Shown: one piece after another, positions 44,633-53,612 of the stretch
Position numbering within the stretch: position 1 is the first letter of the stretch
How the letters are laid out: each line of letters begins with the position of its first letter
Assembly: GCA_002869845.2 (NCBI GenBank)
Contig: NEWS02000007.1
Location: 195,320-259,319 of the forward strand
Length of the DNA: 64,000 bases
Source of the DNA: Nitrospira sp. CG24B
GTDB taxonomy: Bacteria > Nitrospirota > Nitrospiria > Nitrospirales > Nitrospiraceae
Direction: 5' to 3'
Made by a program: the position numbers and the translations under genes
Notes under the pieces: generated by a model
What the model saw: only the letters and a program-made list of their open reading frames with translations
Databases searched by the model: none
Told to the model about the DNA's origin: nothing

Positions 44633-45883
44633 ATGAAAGAAGACCTTCGATCCTCTGAGGGACTGGATATACGGACAAGGTTCGCCCCCGATGCCGATGA
44701 CGCCAAGGCGAGCGGCATACTGGGGATGATCGGTCGTGTTGAGACTGAGGGATCCGGAGAGGATGAGAAGCCCCAACCGGTCATGCGTACAAGCCCGGGG
44801 GCAAGCCCATTCCTTTTGGAATCGTTGTACTTCCGGTCCTTCGGCAAACGGGAACTCTTGACGCGAGAAGAAGAGGTCACGATTGCTAAACGCGTGGACC
44901 ATGGGACACGACGCATTCGGACCGCTCTGAAGCAAGCGGTGAAGGTGCTGCTGAAATCTAAGCGCACGTCTGTCTGTACAGACACCGTGAAAGTGCTCCA
45001 AGTCGTCAGACAATTAAGCGGACTTTCAGCCACCGCATTGGACAAGGTGGAGAGGGCTTTAGACACCGTCCTGAGTCCGTCAGCCCCAGATCTCAGACCT
45101 GCCGCAACCACGGCAAAGCAACTGCGGGCATCACTCGATGAAATCCGATCCGCCAGGATCGTTCTGGAGCAAGGCAAGGATGAGCTCGTACGGCATAACT
45201 TGCGCTTAGTCGTCGATGTCGCCAAGCATTACACCGGACGGGGATTGAGTTTGCTGGATCTCGTTCAGGAGGGCAACATCGGCCTGATGAAAGCGGCCGA
45301 ACGATATCAGTATCGGAAAGGATTCAAATTCAGCACCTACGCGACGTGGTGGATTCGACAAGGGATCACCCGCGCAATCGCGGATCAATCGAGAACGATT
45401 CGGATTCCGGTGCACCAGACCGAAGCGTCGCATCGAGTCCTCCGCGTCATGCGGAAGCTTGGGCAGCAATTCGGGCGGCCCGCGCGGTTAGAAGAAATCG
45501 CTCATGTGCTGCGCATGAGGCCAGAAAGGCTCCGCGAGACCATGCTGGCGTTCCAGGAGCCAATAGCCTTAGAAGCTCCAATTGGTGACGGAGAAACACT
45601 GTTTGGCGACATGATTCCTGACCACCAGGCCGTTCCACCCGATGCGCATGTTCACCGGGGCGAGTTGACCAATCAACTCGAGCGAATTCTCGGTACCTTG
45701 ACGCCCCGTGAGCAAACCGTCATCAGACTACGGTTTGGGATCGGCTACGATGAAGCCAGCACTCTGGAGCAAGTTGGTCAAAGTTTGTCCGTGACACGCG
45801 AGCGTATCCGCCAAATCGAAGCCAAAGCGCTCAAGAAACTGAAGACCCCGGAGATTAAGGAACTCTTCGTCGCCATCAAGTAG
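44633..45883 (+). CDS. sigma-70 family RNA polymerase sigma factor (RpoD/RpoS-like)
   Basis: A 416-aa sigma factor. Region 1.2 (LTREEEVTIAKRV), region 2 (DELVRHNLRLVVDVAKHYTGRGLSLLDLVQEGNIGLMKAAERYQYRKG, with FSTYATWWIRQGITRAIADQ), region 3 (RPARLEEIAHVLRM) and region 4 (LTPREQTVIRLRFGI, VTRERIRQIEAKALKKLK) are complete. No acidic region 1.1; the first 60 residues look disordered. An unusual ~90-residue spacer lies between regions 1.2 and 2. A group 2 (stationary-phase or stress) sigma is more likely than the housekeeping factor. ATG at 44633 follows AAGGGGTGA; a 261-bp leader precedes it. Confidence 0.9.
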   Translation: MKEDLRSSEGLDIRTRFAPDADDAKASGILGMIGRVETEGSGEDEKPQPVMRTSPGASPFLLESLYFRSFGKRELLTREEEVTIAKRVDHGTRRIRTALKQAVKVLLKSKRTSVCTDTVKVLQVVRQLSGLSATALDKVERALDTVLSPSAPDLRPAATTAKQLRASLDEIRSARIVLEQGKDELVRHNLRLVVDVAKHYTGRGLSLLDLVQEGNIGLMKAAERYQYRKGFKFSTYATWWIRQGITRAIADQSRTIRIPVHQTEASHRVLRVMRKLGQQFGRPARLEEIAHVLRMRPERLRETMLAFQEPIALEAPIGDGETLFGDMIPDHQAVPPDAHVHRGELTNQLERILGTLTPREQTVIRLRFGIGYDEASTLEQVGQSLSVTRERIRQIEAKALKKLKTPEIKELFVAIK

Positions 45884-45902
45884 GACCCTCTGGTTCTCCT
45901 CG

Positions 45903-45932
45903 TGCCGGCGGCCAAGAATCTGGCCGCCGGCA
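45903..45932 (+). terminator. terminator-like hairpin after the sigma factor gene
   Basis: TGCCGGCGGCCA-6 nt-TGGCCGCCGGCA, a perfect 12-bp GC-rich stem 20 bp past the stop codon, followed by TTACAACTTT. The T-run is poor but the stem is very stable. Confidence 0.65.
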
Positions 45933-46028
45933 TTACAACTTTCTACTGCATGGCCCATTATGCGACAATATGCATCCCATGCAGACATGTCTTCTCCCTA
46001 GTACAGCTCCCCCCCTTAGAAACAGACC

Positions 46029-46811
46029 ATGGGACAGGCTTTCCTTTCTCCTCAGTCAATCAACCTGCCTCTTCCAACAGGTAGCCCAGTGAGCCTTCCC
46101 CATGCCATCACCGCTCCAGCTCTAGATGTTCCCGATCCGCACGCAGAGGCTGTTCGAGTCTTTTCAGATCCAGTTCCCTATCTTCATGCATGGGAGCTTC
46201 AGTCTCGCTTACACGAGGAGCGGGTCCGTAATCAGGCACCGGACACCGTCTTGATCCTTGAACACCGACCTGTTTATACCTTGGGGCGACGCACCACTGT
46301 CTCACACTGGGGCGGCAATGCCTCGCGCTTATGTGAAAACGGAGCGGAACTGCATTATGTGAATCGCGGGGGATCGGTAACCTTTCACGGCCCTGGACAG
46401 ATTGTGGTCTACCCCGTGATCAAGGTTGATCGACATGCCACGGGTCCTAGGCAATTGGTCTGGTTACTCGAAGAAATCGTCATTCAATTGCTGAGCCGCT
46501 GGAATATCACCGGCCATCGCATCCCCGGTAAACCTGGCATTTGGGTCATGACTCCAACCCCTGAAAAAATTGCTTTCGTAGGCATCCGTATCGAGCGCGG
46601 TGTGTCGCTCCATGGGTGTGCGCTCAACGTGGATCTGGACGTGACACCGTTCCATCGAATCCATCCCTGTGGGTTCTCGGACTGCCGCATCACATCCATG
46701 GCAGCAGTGTGCCAAAAGGCGATCTCTCTCGATGCCGTTAAACAGGAACTTGCTCAGCTCTGTCGCAGGATGCTCAAACTCGATGGGCCTGCTGTACTCG
46801 ATTCAGACTGA
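46029..46811 (+). CDS. lipB: LipB, octanoyl-[acyl carrier protein]:protein octanoyltransferase
   Basis: A 260-aa enzyme that starts lipoate synthesis by moving octanoate to lipoyl domains such as that of PdhC. Motifs: LEHRPVYTLGRR, NRGGSVTFHGPGQIVVYPVI, and KIAFVGIRIERGVSLHGCALNVDLD, which contains the catalytic Lys and Cys. About 40 N-terminal residues lie before the usual start, so the true ATG may be internal. The neighbouring gene is glutamate dehydrogenase, 33 bp on. Confidence 0.92.
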   Translation: MGQAFLSPQSINLPLPTGSPVSLPHAITAPALDVPDPHAEAVRVFSDPVPYLHAWELQSRLHEERVRNQAPDTVLILEHRPVYTLGRRTTVSHWGGNASRLCENGAELHYVNRGGSVTFHGPGQIVVYPVIKVDRHATGPRQLVWLLEEIVIQLLSRWNITGHRIPGKPGIWVMTPTPEKIAFVGIRIERGVSLHGCALNVDLDVTPFHRIHPCGFSDCRITSMAAVCQKAISLDAVKQELAQLCRRMLKLDGPAVLDSD

Positions 46812-46844
46812 TAAATATCTATCCGATAACTAGGAAGGACCACG

Positions 46845-48095
46845 ATGCAAGAACTCGACACCCCGACGTTTCGTTTGGCGGTTGCTCAGTTCGATCAAGC
46901 GGCGGAGGCGATGGGACTTGACCCAAACCTCCGCGAACGACTGAAACTGCCCCAACGCTCCCTCGTGGTCAGCCTGCCAGTTCGGATGGACGACGGGCGG
47001 GTCGAGGTCTTTACCGGCTATCGCGTTCAACACGATTCATCCCGCGGCCCCTCCAAAGGCGGCGTGCGTTACCATCCCGATGTGAACCTCGGTGAGGTGG
47101 CCGCTCTTGCAATGTGGATGACATGGAAATGTGCGCTGGCCGGATTACCGTACGGCGGCGCAAAAGGCGGAGTCACAGTCGCGCCGAAACAACTATCCCT
47201 AGCTGAATTACAACGGCTGACACGACGATACGCTGCGGAGATTTTCCCACTGATTGGCCCGGACAAGGATGTCCCAGCTCCCGATGTCGGGACCGATGCT
47301 CAGATCATGGCATGGATGATGGACACATACAGCCAGCAAGTTGGCTACGCCGTGCCTGGCGTCGTGACCGGCAAACCACTGTCAATCGGGGGAAGCCTGG
47401 GCCGTGAAGAAGCGACGGGACGCGGAGTCGTTTATGTGACCCACGAGGTGCTGCGTCACCTCAAGTTGTCAATTGACGGTGCCACCGTGGCGATTCAAGG
47501 ATTTGGAAATGTCGGCTCACACACGGCCCGCATCATGCATGAGCATGGGGCACGGATCATTGCTGTCAGTGACGTCAACGGGGGTATCTACAGCAACAAG
47601 GGGTTGGATATCGCGGCGCTTCTTCGACGCGACCCCAGCCAGCCGCTGCATGAAAGCAAACTTGGGGACGCGATCACGAATGAAGAATTACTCCAATTAG
47701 ACTGCACCGTACTCGTGCCCGCCGCCCTATCCGAGCAGATCACGGCTAAAAATGCGAATTCCCTGAGGTGTCGAATCTTGTCTGAAGGGGCAAACGGTCC
47801 GACGACTCTGGAAGCCGACCGCATCCTCGCAGACAAGGGTATCTTCGTGATCCCCGATATCCTCGCAAACTCCGGCGGCGTCATCGTCTCGTACTTCGAA
47901 TGGGTGCAGGACCTGCAGCGATTTTTCTGGAGCGCAACAGACATCCAGAATCGGCTGCAAGACATCATCACGTCCGCTTTTCAGCGCACATTTCATTTTT
48001 CGAGCGAACGCCGGGTGTCCATGCGCATGGCCGCGCTCATGAGTGGCATTGACCAGGTCGCCCAAGCACATCTCCAGCGTGGGCTATACCCCTGA
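46845..48095 (+). CDS. gdhA: glutamate dehydrogenase (Glu/Leu/Phe/Val dehydrogenase family)
   Basis: A 416-aa enzyme joining 2-oxoglutarate and ammonia to glutamate or the reverse. Substrate site GYRVQHDSSRGPSKGGVRYHP and the catalytic Lys in LPYGGAKGGV; PAPDVGTDAQIMAWMMDTYS; cofactor site VAIQGFGNVGSHTARIM followed by AVSDVNGG (an Asp after beta-2 suggests NAD). C-terminal part SEGANGPTT and NSGGVIVSYFEWVQD. Start ATG with GGAAGGA upstream. Confidence 0.94.
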   Translation: MQELDTPTFRLAVAQFDQAAEAMGLDPNLRERLKLPQRSLVVSLPVRMDDGRVEVFTGYRVQHDSSRGPSKGGVRYHPDVNLGEVAALAMWMTWKCALAGLPYGGAKGGVTVAPKQLSLAELQRLTRRYAAEIFPLIGPDKDVPAPDVGTDAQIMAWMMDTYSQQVGYAVPGVVTGKPLSIGGSLGREEATGRGVVYVTHEVLRHLKLSIDGATVAIQGFGNVGSHTARIMHEHGARIIAVSDVNGGIYSNKGLDIAALLRRDPSQPLHESKLGDAITNEELLQLDCTVLVPAALSEQITAKNANSLRCRILSEGANGPTTLEADRILADKGIFVIPDILANSGGVIVSYFEWVQDLQRFFWSATDIQNRLQDIITSAFQRTFHFSSERRVSMRMAALMSGIDQVAQAHLQRGLYP

Positions 48096-48209
48096 CCCTG
48101 CGATTTCTCCACGCTGTTCCATGCGACCTCGTGTCTGTATACTTGCTCCTCTGCAAGCGCGTGGGCTAGGCTGCTGGCTTTCGTGGCAGAGGAGGGTTAG
48201 AAATACCTC

Positions 48210-48503
48210 ATGGATCGAAGCAAGATTGCAACAGCGTGGGAGCAGCATTGCGTCACCGGTTGGCCTCAGTTTTCAAGCCCCCACCAAGGACAGTTGATGA
48301 CGATCGACACAGTTATCAGTGGCTGTGTGGTCTTCTACCTCGATAGCGCCGAAGGCCTTGACGCTCAGCGGGTGGCCATCGTGAAAGACTGTTTGGGAGA
48401 TCTCGACGAACTGACGGACACATTGGACACCGAATCCCAAACCTACTTTGTCCGGCTTCGTGAACTCGGCGCGATGTTGCTGGGTGATGAGCCACGGTCG
48501 TGA
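48210..48503 (+). CDS. hypothetical small protein (97 aa)
   Basis: A 97-aa acidic protein of unknown family (MDRSKIATAWEQHC..., GCVVFYLDSAEGLDAQRVAIVKDCLGDLDELTDTLDTES). Mostly helical by appearance, one hydrophobic strand, two cysteines; no signal peptide. GAGGAGG precedes the ATG, though at ~17 nt, and the ATG at 48297 would give a shorter form starting MTIDTV. Confidence 0.5.
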   Translation: MDRSKIATAWEQHCVTGWPQFSSPHQGQLMTIDTVISGCVVFYLDSAEGLDAQRVAIVKDCLGDLDELTDTLDTESQTYFVRLRELGAMLLGDEPRS

Positions 48504-48674
48504 GGCAAGAGTACCGCCTCCTCCCGACGAGTGCCTATCCAGGGGCTGCTCGTATGTCCCGTTTCTTGCAGGTCCGAAGGCTCTTGGCTACAATGTGTCA
48601 TATGCTTTTTCAGATTCTACCGGTTCACCCATTCTGATCAATCACGTCCACATACAGAAGAAACGTCAAACACC

Positions 48675-49205
48675 ATGATCAAAAAGCGTGTCGTGCGAAG
48701 AGTCATCATCCCGTTGGCGAGTATCCTCGTAGTGCTTGGCTCAGCTCATGCCGAGCCGTACGAGTTGAGCAAGAACGATGTCATAGAGCCAAAGGCCATT
48801 TCGAGCACCGAGATCTCGCTGTTCGGCGTCAAACTCGGCGACTCAGAATCCAAAGCCGTTGAAACGCTCGTCACTGAAAAGATTTCCGGAGTCAAGGTTG
48901 AGCAGGAAGCGAGCTTCATTTTCCTGCTCGATCAGCGAAAGCCAACCGGTCCAATGGCTGGGGTGCGTATTCAGGACGGGCGGGTTGATCTCCTGTTCAT
49001 CAATAATCGATTCACGTATAAGACCAGAGGCATCTTTCGTAACGTGCTCAATAGTGAGAGCCCTGAAGAGATCCGAAAGGTGTTAGGCCAAGAGGAGTAT
49101 GGTGATGAAAACGTCATGGGTGCCGTCATGGCCTACGATAAGCAGGGTTTCCAAGTGAATTACCTCGGGAAGGATATCAACATCGAGTTTGCTGCCCCAC
49201 GGTAG
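48675..49205 (+). CDS. secreted protein of unknown function
   Basis: A 176-aa protein with signal peptide (MIKKRVVRRVIIPLASILV..., cleavage after AHA). Mature sequence ISLFGVKLGDSESKAVETLV and later EEIRKVLGQEEYGDENVMG resemble a repeated alpha/beta unit in which a strand and a G-D-S turn precede a helix, as in small periplasmic proteins. The frame is open for 48 codons upstream, but the signal peptide fixes the ATG at 48675. No family assigned. Confidence 0.7.
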   Translation: MIKKRVVRRVIIPLASILVVLGSAHAEPYELSKNDVIEPKAISSTEISLFGVKLGDSESKAVETLVTEKISGVKVEQEASFIFLLDQRKPTGPMAGVRIQDGRVDLLFINNRFTYKTRGIFRNVLNSESPEEIRKVLGQEEYGDENVMGAVMAYDKQGFQVNYLGKDINIEFAAPR

Positions 49206-49354
49206 TCCAGCCCAGACGTGCAGTCAGACCTGGGGAATCCATCTGGAATCTAAAACAGAGCCACCGTCCCAGACTGATATGCTGAATCGGTTACGCACCG
49301 CTATCCCTTGATTATTCGATGAGTAGGCATGCCAAGGATGAGAGCTGGAGGCTG

Positions 49355-50287
49355 CTATTGGGGGGTATTTGTGAGACGGAACCCGTAATCGATGAGGCTT
49401 TTTGCGGTATTCCACCGACGATTGGAGTTCAGGATCACGAGGAGCAGATCGCTGCCATTTTGAGAAACCTTCGCGATAAGGCATCGACCTGCTTTGGAAG
49501 TGAATCCCGTCTTCACCCCTACCACACCGGGAATGCGGCCAAGTAACCGATTCGTATTATGCAGGACGTAGGCGCGATATCCACTAACCGGCGTGATAAT
49601 CTCGCGCTCCTCTTTGACGAGGTTTCGGAACACCGCATTTCGCATCGCCACCTCGCTGAGTGTCGCGAGATCTTCAGCCGTCGAGTAATGGTCAGGGCCG
49701 TCGAACCCGCACCCATTGCTGAAATGCGTGTCGGATAATCCAAGCGCCATAGCCTTGGCATTCATCAATTTGACAAACTGCTCTTCATCGCCGCCGACAT
49801 GCTCAACAGCCGCCAGGCAGGCGTCATTGGCGGAGACCATCATCATTGCCTTGAGCAAATCGCCAAGGCGAAAGACTTCTCCAACCTTGAGTCGCAGGTG
49901 AGTCTTGGGGGCCCTCGCCGCATTCCGGCTCACGGTGGTGAGATCATTGAGGCGGCCTTTTTCAAGAATGATCAGCGCTGACATAATCTTGGTAAGACTG
50001 GCCGGCGACAGACGTTTCTCCACATCGTACTCGAACAAAATACGGCCCGATCGCAATTCCTTCAGGAGAATACTGTGCGCCGGAATTCTCTTCCAGGGAA
50101 GGGGTTGAGGAGCATAGCTGACAGGATGGGCGGTCTGCTTCCTAGCATGATGCTCCATCCCCAAGGCCGGGCATAGTGAGAACGCGAGCAAAGAAAGAGA
50201 GACAACCGAACCTAGCGCAAGGCGAGGAAGGATCCGACCCCAACTCCGTCTATGATCGGCGGGTGAGATAGAGTCGTGCTGGGCCAC
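49355..50287 (-). CDS. dacA: D-alanyl-D-alanine carboxypeptidase (PBP5/DacA family)
   Basis: A 310-aa periplasmic serine peptidase that trims peptidoglycan side chains. Signal peptide region LALGSVVSLSLLAFSLCPALG; catalytic triad motifs SLTK (SxxK), SAND (SxN) and VKTGFTSKAG (KTG); TTVSRNAARAPKTHLRLKVGEVFRLGDLL is typical. It lacks the second C-terminal domain and membrane anchor of E. coli PBP5, so is shorter. ATG at 50287. Confidence 0.92.
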   Translation of the reverse strand: MAQHDSISPADHRRSWGRILPRLALGSVVSLSLLAFSLCPALGMEHHARKQTAHPVSYAPQPLPWKRIPAHSILLKELRSGRILFEYDVEKRLSPASLTKIMSALIILEKGRLNDLTTVSRNAARAPKTHLRLKVGEVFRLGDLLKAMMMVSANDACLAAVEHVGGDEEQFVKLMNAKAMALGLSDTHFSNGCGFDGPDHYSTAEDLATLSEVAMRNAVFRNLVKEEREIITPVSGYRAYVLHNTNRLLGRIPGVVGVKTGFTSKAGRCLIAKVSQNGSDLLLVILNSNRRWNTAKSLIDYGFRLTNTPQ

Positions 50288-50302
50288 AAAAGACCGCCTC
50301 TT

Positions 50303-50491
50303 CTAGAAAATGAAGGATTCACGCACTTTATCACCTTTCCGCCCACTATCAATCACTTTATGGAAAAACCGGAGGAGGTCGGCCAGATCAATCCAGAACC
50401 CGCAATTGAGACAGCGCGCGTATAGCCGACGATTGACGAGGGTATAATGGCGCTCCACCAGCATAAATCCCTTGCACTTGAGGCACTCCAT
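50303..50491 (-). CDS. small zinc-ribbon-like protein (62 aa)
   Basis: A 62-aa protein with MECLKCKGF and YARCLNCGFW, two CxxC knuckles about 20 residues apart that should bind zinc, and a basic C-terminus. Starts at 50491, 21 bp after the small membrane-protein gene; ends 15 bp before dacA, so all three may be one transcript. Function unknown. Confidence 0.7.
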   Translation of the reverse strand: MECLKCKGFMLVERHYTLVNRRLYARCLNCGFWIDLADLLRFFHKVIDSGRKGDKVRESFIF

Positions 50492-50512
50492 ACATGTCCC
50501 GTTCTCTCCGAA

Positions 50513-50719
50513 TTACCGAATGCGATTCATGATGAGCGCGACGCATCCGGCGAGCAAGCCGCCGCCCATGAGCGTCGTGCCAAAGTACACCAAGACATTG
50601 GTGCCCCCAGCCGGTTGAGTCCCTTCCCATAAATCCCGAACCCCACCCTGCACCATCAGGACGGAAAGGGTCAAGAGAGCCCCAATCATGAACCACCATG
50701 CAAAGGATCGAAACGCCAT
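50513..50719 (-). CDS. small two-helix membrane protein (68 aa)
   Basis: A 68-aa protein starting MAFRSFAWWFMIGALL, with two hydrophobic helices (about 7-24 and 40-62) joined by a polar loop (GGVRDLWEGTQPAGGTN), ending MNRIR. The frame is open 23 codons upstream, but that part is polar and unlike a membrane protein start. No strong ribosome site. Unknown role. Confidence 0.55.
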   Translation of the reverse strand: MAFRSFAWWFMIGALLTLSVLMVQGGVRDLWEGTQPAGGTNVLVYFGTTLMGGGLLAGCVALIMNRIR

Positions 50720-50794
50720 CGTAATGCCTGATAATCGCGGGCAGTTTTCCTCACCGGCAACTCTAGCGAAGGCCCTCCTGGCTGTCAAGAATAG

Positions 50795-52009
50795 TCAGCG
50801 ATTGCTCGCGTCCGACTCTCGTGCCTTCGACGTTGCAACGGATTTGAGTCCACGGTGAAGAAAGATCGAGACGCTGCCACTCCCGTTATCGGCGACGGCC
50901 AGTCCCGGTTCTTCCAGCCGGGAAGTTGTGACATGGAAGGACGAAAGAGCAAACGGGCCGGACTTCGTGCGGTAATTTCTCGGTGGGTAATGAAAGGTCC
51001 CATCGCCTTTCCCGAACAAGATCGACAGATCATTGGACTGGAGATTGACGATCGCGACATCCTCTATCCTATCGCCATTGAAATCTTTCGCCAACCCAAA
51101 GTTCGGACCGGCATCAGCCCCGGAATCCTTACCGGATCGGAATGTCGCGTTGCCATTACCAAGAAACGTTGTGAAGCTGTCCTGCTCTCCGTTGATGACC
51201 AGGAGGTCTCTGTGATGATCGTTATTGAAGTCGGCGAAACTTACACCAAGTGGTCGACGGCCCGTCGAATAGTCTGTGGGATCCCGAAAAGAACCGTCAC
51301 CATTCCCGAGCCAAATGGAGACGGCATTCGACATCGGTCCACCATTCGTCACCACCATGTCTAATTTCCCATCGGTATTGAGATCAGAGAGGGCAACGGA
51401 TGTGGGAGTATCTCCATGTTCGTACTGAACTCCGTGTCGAAATTCACCGGTCCCGTTCCCTAGAAATATTTTGACTTTATCGTTCCGTAGAGCAACGACA
51501 AGATCCGCATGATGATCGCTGTTGATATCGTTGACGGCCAGTGCAATTGGCGCACGATGGACCGGATAACGTGGTCCCTCTTCAAACTTTCCATCTCCAT
51601 GACCGAGCAAGATCATGACTTCATCGCCACCGGAGCACGCCAGGGCCACATCAGCATGTCGGTCCTGATTGAAGTTGCCCATCACGAGGGAACGCGGCTC
51701 CTGGCAGACATTGAGCTGAATCTGATCTCTGAATGTCCCATCTCCATTCCCCAACAGTATCGAGAGCGTATTACTCGCAATATTGGTGGTGACGAGATCG
51801 GTGAATGAGTCATGATTGAGGTCCTCGGTAACAACCGTGGTTGGATTTTTGCCGACCTTGTAGCTGGCAAAATAATAAAAAGGATCAGGCGGGTTATACG
51901 GCTCGCTCTTGGAACAGGCCCACAGACCATGACCAATGAGAAGCAACAGCCATAGCAGGGAAAGAAGCGGCCTGGCTGCATGCGATTTCCGCTCGATACC
52001 AATCTTCAC
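50795..52009 (-). CDS. FG-GAP/VCBS repeat lipoprotein (beta-propeller)
   Basis: A protein of about 404 aa. Hydrophobic segment LLSLLWLLLLIGHGLWAC ends in a lipobox-like cysteine. The rest is six or seven repeats of the FG-GAP type, each with a D-x-N-x-D calcium-binding loop and LLGNGDGTF-like turn (DLNHDSFTDLV, DLNTDGKLDMV, DFNGDRIEDVA), predicting an integrin-like propeller outside the inner membrane. The GTG at 52009 has GGAG upstream and places the lipobox correctly; an upstream extension to 52102 is open. Binding partner unknown. Confidence 0.82.
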   Translation of the reverse strand: MKIGIERKSHAARPLLSLLWLLLLIGHGLWACSKSEPYNPPDPFYYFASYKVGKNPTTVVTEDLNHDSFTDLVTTNIASNTLSILLGNGDGTFRDQIQLNVCQEPRSLVMGNFNQDRHADVALACSGGDEVMILLGHGDGKFEEGPRYPVHRAPIALAVNDINSDHHADLVVALRNDKVKIFLGNGTGEFRHGVQYEHGDTPTSVALSDLNTDGKLDMVVTNGGPMSNAVSIWLGNGDGSFRDPTDYSTGRRPLGVSFADFNNDHHRDLLVINGEQDSFTTFLGNGNATFRSGKDSGADAGPNFGLAKDFNGDRIEDVAIVNLQSNDLSILFGKGDGTFHYPPRNYRTKSGPFALSSFHVTTSRLEEPGLAVADNGSGSVSIFLHRGLKSVATSKARESDASNR

Positions 52010-52126
52010 ACCGTCTCCGACACCCCAACCCTGCTGGACCAATGAGCCTATGATGATGGAAGCAGAAGGCCCAGTATACAGAGGCAGTCTTCTCACGCGC
52101 AATCTTCAGCAAGACCTTATCAGCCT

Positions 52127-52156
52127 TTGAATTTTGCCTGCCGCTTACGTTATGAT
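52127..52156 (+). promoter_or_regulatory. promoter of the 106-aa protein gene
   Basis: TTGAAT (52127-52132) and TATGAT (52151-52156) lie 18 bp apart, 27 bp before the ATG at 52183. A strong ribosome site AGGAGGAAGG follows. Confidence 0.6.
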
Positions 52157-52182
52157 ACGACGTTATTTTTAGGAGGAAGGTT

Positions 52183-52503
52183 ATGAGCAAAATGGTGAAT
52201 GTTGATATCACGATGTACGGGATTGCCGAAGTTCTTACCTGGTGTCATGATCGAAATAAGGGGCGTATCCCTGGCGTTGATACCCCGGGCTTCAAAAAAA
52301 TGCAGGAGCTGTTGGCGCAGAAGCCGCAATCGGCTGATTATTTTACGCTTGATCAGTTCTGGAAGAAGAAAGTGACGCTGCCATTAACCGAAGACGAAGT
52401 TTCGATGATTGATCGTTGTCTATACGACATTCCCAATTTAGACAACGAACCGCTCCCGCAAATTCGGCACAAGTTTTGGCCCCAGCAGGTGGAAGCCCAC
52501 TAG
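52183..52503 (+). CDS. hypothetical protein (106 aa)
   Basis: A 106-aa soluble protein (MSKMVNVDITMYGIAEVLTWCHDRN..., LTEDEVSMIDRCLYDIPN) of unknown family. It has a good promoter and the ribosome site AGGAGGAAGG, so is probably well expressed. No motif identified; helical, two cysteines, Trp- and Lys-rich middle (QFWKKKVTLP). Divergent from the FG-GAP lipoprotein. Confidence 0.75.
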   Translation: MSKMVNVDITMYGIAEVLTWCHDRNKGRIPGVDTPGFKKMQELLAQKPQSADYFTLDQFWKKKVTLPLTEDEVSMIDRCLYDIPNLDNEPLPQIRHKFWPQQVEAH

Positions 52504-52544
52504 AAGAGAATCTCCGATCTGAATTGGTCGGTTGGGTATTTTCG

Positions 52545-52597
52545 GGGAACACGTTGGAATTGACGGACGAGAAGCTTCGTCCAGTTAGAGTGTTCCC
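52545..52597. terminator. nested hairpins between converging genes
   Basis: GGGAACAC (52545) pairs with GTGTTCCC (52590), enclosing GGACGA-gaagct-TCGTCC (52565-52582). It spans the 3' end of the PCP_red-repeat gene and lies after the 106-aa gene. A two-way transcription stop is plausible. Confidence 0.4.
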
Positions 52598-53586
52598 TCG
52601 CCTTTGAGATAGTTGCGGAAACGATCCATGAGCTCGACTCCCAGAGTCCCGCCGTCAGGCTTCTTAGTCGATGGATCAGCAAAGTGTCCACGGATTTCCT
52701 GAAGGCGTTTCTCCGCCTGATCATTCCCCTGCAGGCGCTTGGTTTTCTTCAAGGCGGTTTCGAAGGCATCGAAGGTCAATTCATGATAGCCGAACGAGCG
52801 GATACGCTTGACGGCTTTCATCATCGCCTGATTCCGAAACGTCGTCAGATGGTCTGAATCGATTTCTTTCAATCCCAGCTTGCGCGCTCGCCGTTCCGCT
52901 GCTTTGCGGATACCGCTACGGACAAAATCAGGAGAAGTTTGAAGCCGCTTCCAGGCTTCATCCGTCCAGGCCATTCGTTCCTGCGGTGCTTCCCAGAGTT
53001 CATGCAGGATCTGTTCATCGATGCGGGTGAGGCCCCGTTCTCTAGCCAGATCCTCACTATCTCGTTTCAGCATATCCGTCACAAAGTCCATTGCGATGGG
53101 AGGGGAGTGCTTTAACTTGTCTTGCAGTAGCGCCACGGCTTCCTCGGTCCATTCCATCGTGAGGCCGCCCTCCTCGTGGAGGTCACCAAGCGCTTCCACT
53201 TTTTCAAATAACTCGACATTTACTTCAAGATGCCCCCGTTCCTTCGCAATTTCCTCCGTAATCTGCTTGATCATCGCGCGCATGAACTCGGGTACCATGC
53301 CCAACCGTTCTTTCGCGGCGGCGGTCCATGGCAGGCGGCCATTGGCCATCTCTTCGACAGCGGAGGCCATACCGGCCTCACCGCCCATGCGTCCCATCAT
53401 CTGTCCCTTAAACTGCTCAAGAATCTCCTCGGTGATTTGCTCGTACCCCAATTCTCGCGCTTTCGTTTCAGCCAAGCGGCGGACCATGCCACGCAGAAAT
53501 ATTGGGGCGCGCTCCATGCGTTTGAGAGCACCGTCTGTCCAGCGGACGTCCGTGGTATTCGCCTGCGAAGAATCTGATACCGACAT
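52585..53586 (-). CDS. protein of four or five tandem PCP_red-like modules
   Basis: A 333-aa protein. Modules start at W16 (WTDGALKRMERAPIFLRGMV), W87 (WTAAAKERLGMVPEFMRAMI), W146 (WTEEAVALLQ...) and W207 (WTDEAWKRLQTSPDFVRSGI), each with a basic helix ending A-R-E-x-G or A-R-K-L-G; a partial fifth lies near 252-285. No catalytic residues, signal or membrane segment. Each unit matches the small domain at the C-terminus of dark protochlorophyllide reductase BchB. Last in the pheA-to-ihf run, 26 bp after the HU/IHF gene. ATG at 53586 follows GAAAGGGGA. Nucleic-acid or Fe-S protein binding is conceivable; function unknown. Confidence 0.85.
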   Translation of the reverse strand: MSVSDSSQANTTDVRWTDGALKRMERAPIFLRGMVRRLAETKARELGYEQITEEILEQFKGQMMGRMGGEAGMASAVEEMANGRLPWTAAAKERLGMVPEFMRAMIKQITEEIAKERGHLEVNVELFEKVEALGDLHEEGGLTMEWTEEAVALLQDKLKHSPPIAMDFVTDMLKRDSEDLARERGLTRIDEQILHELWEAPQERMAWTDEAWKRLQTSPDFVRSGIRKAAERRARKLGLKEIDSDHLTTFRNQAMMKAVKRIRSFGYHELTFDAFETALKKTKRLQGNDQAEKRLQEIRGHFADPSTKKPDGGTLGVELMDRFRNYLKGEGTL

Positions 53587-53612
53587 GGATTCCCCTTTCA
53601 ACCAGACAATCG

